This document shows positions 63,169 through 64,000 of a DNA stretch of 64,000 nt, piece by piece. Within the stretch, counting starts at the first letter, position 1. Every line of letters begins with the position of its first letter. The notes beneath the pieces are model-generated. The model worked only from the letters and a program-made list of their open reading frames with translations. It had not been told where the DNA came from and did no database searches. The stretch covers positions 992,001 through 1,056,000 of the forward strand of contig NZ_QXJM01000039.1 in assembly GCF_003570905.1 (NCBI RefSeq), read 5' to 3'. Origin of the DNA: Cohnella faecalis (GTDB lineage: Bacteria; Bacillota; Bacilli; Paenibacillales; Paenibacillaceae). The position numbers and the translations under genes were made by a program.

Positions 63169-63857
63169 CAGAAGCATCGCAAAACATTATCCGCGCATCC
63201 GGCGTTATCCGGACCTTCGGCAGAGGCAGCGGCGCCGTTACCGTGCTCAAAGGAATAGACTTGTCGATTCCTTCCGGCAAGCTGATCGCCTTCAAGGGCC
63301 GTTCCGGCTCGGGCAAGACGACTCTCATTAACTTGCTCGGGGCTCTGGACCGGCCGACAGAGGGAACTATCGAATTCGACGGACGGGACATGACCGGGTT
63401 GTCCGACCGGGAACGGGATCAAATCCGGCGGACTCGAATGGGCCTTATTTTCCAATCGTTTGCCCTCATTCCTCTCATGTCCGCTTACGAGAATGTAGAG
63501 TTCGTGCTTAGAATCGCGGATTATCCCGCCAAGGACCGGCAGCGTGCCGCGGAAGCAGCGCTCGACCAGGTCGGGCTCAAGCCCCGTATGCATCATCGCC
63601 CTTTCGAAATGTCGGGAGGCGAGCAGCAGAGAACGGCCATCGCGCGCGCAATCGCCCATAAGCCCAAGCTTATTATGGCCGATGAACCGACCGCTGAGCT
63701 GGATAGCCGCACAGGCCTTCACATTATTAAAATTTTCAGGGATCTGGTGCAGCAGCAAGGCATTTCGGTAGTCCTCACAACGCACGATCCCGCCATAATG
63801 GAAATTGTCGATCAAGTCTACGAACTGGAGGATGGACAAATTGTCGCGCAACGTTAA
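63165..63857 (+). CDS. ABC transporter ATP-binding protein (MacB/LolD/YknY type)
   Basis: A 230-aa ATPase. Walker A GRSGSGKTTLINLLG, Q-loop FQSFAL, signature MSGGEQQRTAIARAI, Walker B LIMADEPTAELD and switch His in LTTHDPA. The spacing and GTIEFDGRDMTGLSDRERDQIRR are typical of the MacB/LolD group, which works with a membrane-fusion adaptor and a FtsX-like permease. The following gene starts inside its 3' end and encodes a lipoprotein adaptor, fitting a YknXYZ/MacAB-like exporter. Confidence 0.92.
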   Translation: MTEASQNIIRASGVIRTFGRGSGAVTVLKGIDLSIPSGKLIAFKGRSGSGKTTLINLLGALDRPTEGTIEFDGRDMTGLSDRERDQIRRTRMGLIFQSFALIPLMSAYENVEFVLRIADYPAKDRQRAAEAALDQVGLKPRMHHRPFEMSGGEQQRTAIARAIAHKPKLIMADEPTAELDSRTGLHIIKIFRDLVQQQGISVVLTTHDPAIMEIVDQVYELEDGQIVAQR

Positions 63858-64000
63858 ATCGATCGCCGTCCTGACGGCTGCTCTCATGCTCGGAACCGCG
63901 TTGTCCGGCTGCTCGCTGCTTCCTAATGAGGAAGAGGCGCTTAAGCCACCGTTGGTCAAGCCGGCTCAGGAAAACTACCGGACCGTTAAAGCTGAGAAGG
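63841..64000 (+). CDS. Lipoprotein, probable membrane-fusion adaptor (partial, cut by window end)
   Basis: Only the first ~53 residues are visible. TTG 63841 has GGAGG 9 bp upstream and overlaps the ATPase gene by 17 bp. The signal peptide AVLTAALMLGTALSGC places the lipidated Cys at about residue 26, followed by SLLPNEEEALKPPLVKPAQENYRTVKAEK, the usual start of HlyD/MacA-like adaptors in Firmicutes. No stop before the window end. Confidence 0.75.
   Translation, partial: MSRNVKSIAVLTAALMLGTALSGCSLLPNEEEALKPPLVKPAQENYRTVKAEK

Noticed and set aside
1..64000. tRNA, rRNA, transposase or prophage genes
   Set aside because: I looked for cloverleaf-like blocks, rRNA-like sequence and transposase or phage motifs and found none that I could support.

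Overview
The window is a chromosomal segment of a spore-forming member of the Paenibacillaceae (Paenibacillus or Cohnella type). Evidence: YesM/YesN two-component pairs next to large lipoprotein sugar-binding proteins, a four-gene GerA-family germinant-receptor operon, a KinA-like sporulation kinase, copper-amine-oxidase-type stalk domains, a perfect CIRCE element, strong Shine-Dalgarno sites with many GTG and TTG starts, and moderately high GC. I see no rRNA, tRNA, CRISPR, transposase or prophage.

Layout. 1-4.0 kb: end of a YesM kinase, a YesN regulator and a 568-aa sugar-binding lipoprotein. 4.1-8.6 kb: a phytase-type esterase, an OmpR-type two-component system and a divergent YceI gene with four 11-bp regulator boxes. 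8.7-10.6 kb: CIRCE-controlled htpG. 10.7-11.5 kb: first 51-bp tandem repeat array. 11.6-20.6 kb: DegV, a nucleotidyltransferase behind an attenuator-like leader, a DoxX-like membrane protein, a secreted stalk-domain protein, an HD-GYP/ComFB pair and a sporulation-type kinase. 21.3-25.4 kb: a complete lower uronate pathway (kduI, DeoR regulator, kduD, kdgK, kdgA). 25.5-26.9 kb: hemolysin III and YkuK families. 27.0-34.9 kb: a five-gene SWIM / HEAT-like / MoxR / DUF5682 / VWA operon, followed by a DUF72 gene. 36-38.4 kb: a secreted seven-repeat protein. 38.7-41.8 kb: rtcB and an AAA+ ATPase behind a leader with a short ORF and a terminator. 41.9-47.3 kb: DUF1904, an SLH/Ig-like surface protein, DUF1294, a J-like membrane protein, bactofilin and an M23 peptidase. 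47.5-51.4 kb: a chromosomal ParM-like actin and two more 51-bp arrays around a PD-(D/E)XK-like gene. 51.5-55.5 kb: germinant receptor genes in the order A-C-D-B. 55.5-58.3 kb: nagA, nagB and an RpiR regulator. 58.5-64 kb: a regulator, kinase and binding-lipoprotein cluster, a LacI regulator, an ABC ATPase and the start of a lipoprotein adaptor.

Seven genes are each broken by one frameshift, and all seven have the same form: one base missing from a short identical-base run. Joining the two frames restores a normal family member every time. This points to systematic base-calling or assembly deletions rather than seven independent pseudogenes, so these genes are probably intact in the organism.

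Most notable are: the 51-bp repeat family (three arrays, 52 copies, exact period, no indels); the two leader regions that pair a short ORF with an intrinsic terminator, ahead of a nucleotidyltransferase and of rtcB; the MoxR/VWA/DUF5682 operon; and several operators that can be read directly from the sequence (CIRCE, 4x11-bp OmpR-type boxes, the kdu inverted repeat, twin RpiR palindromes and a LacI palindrome).
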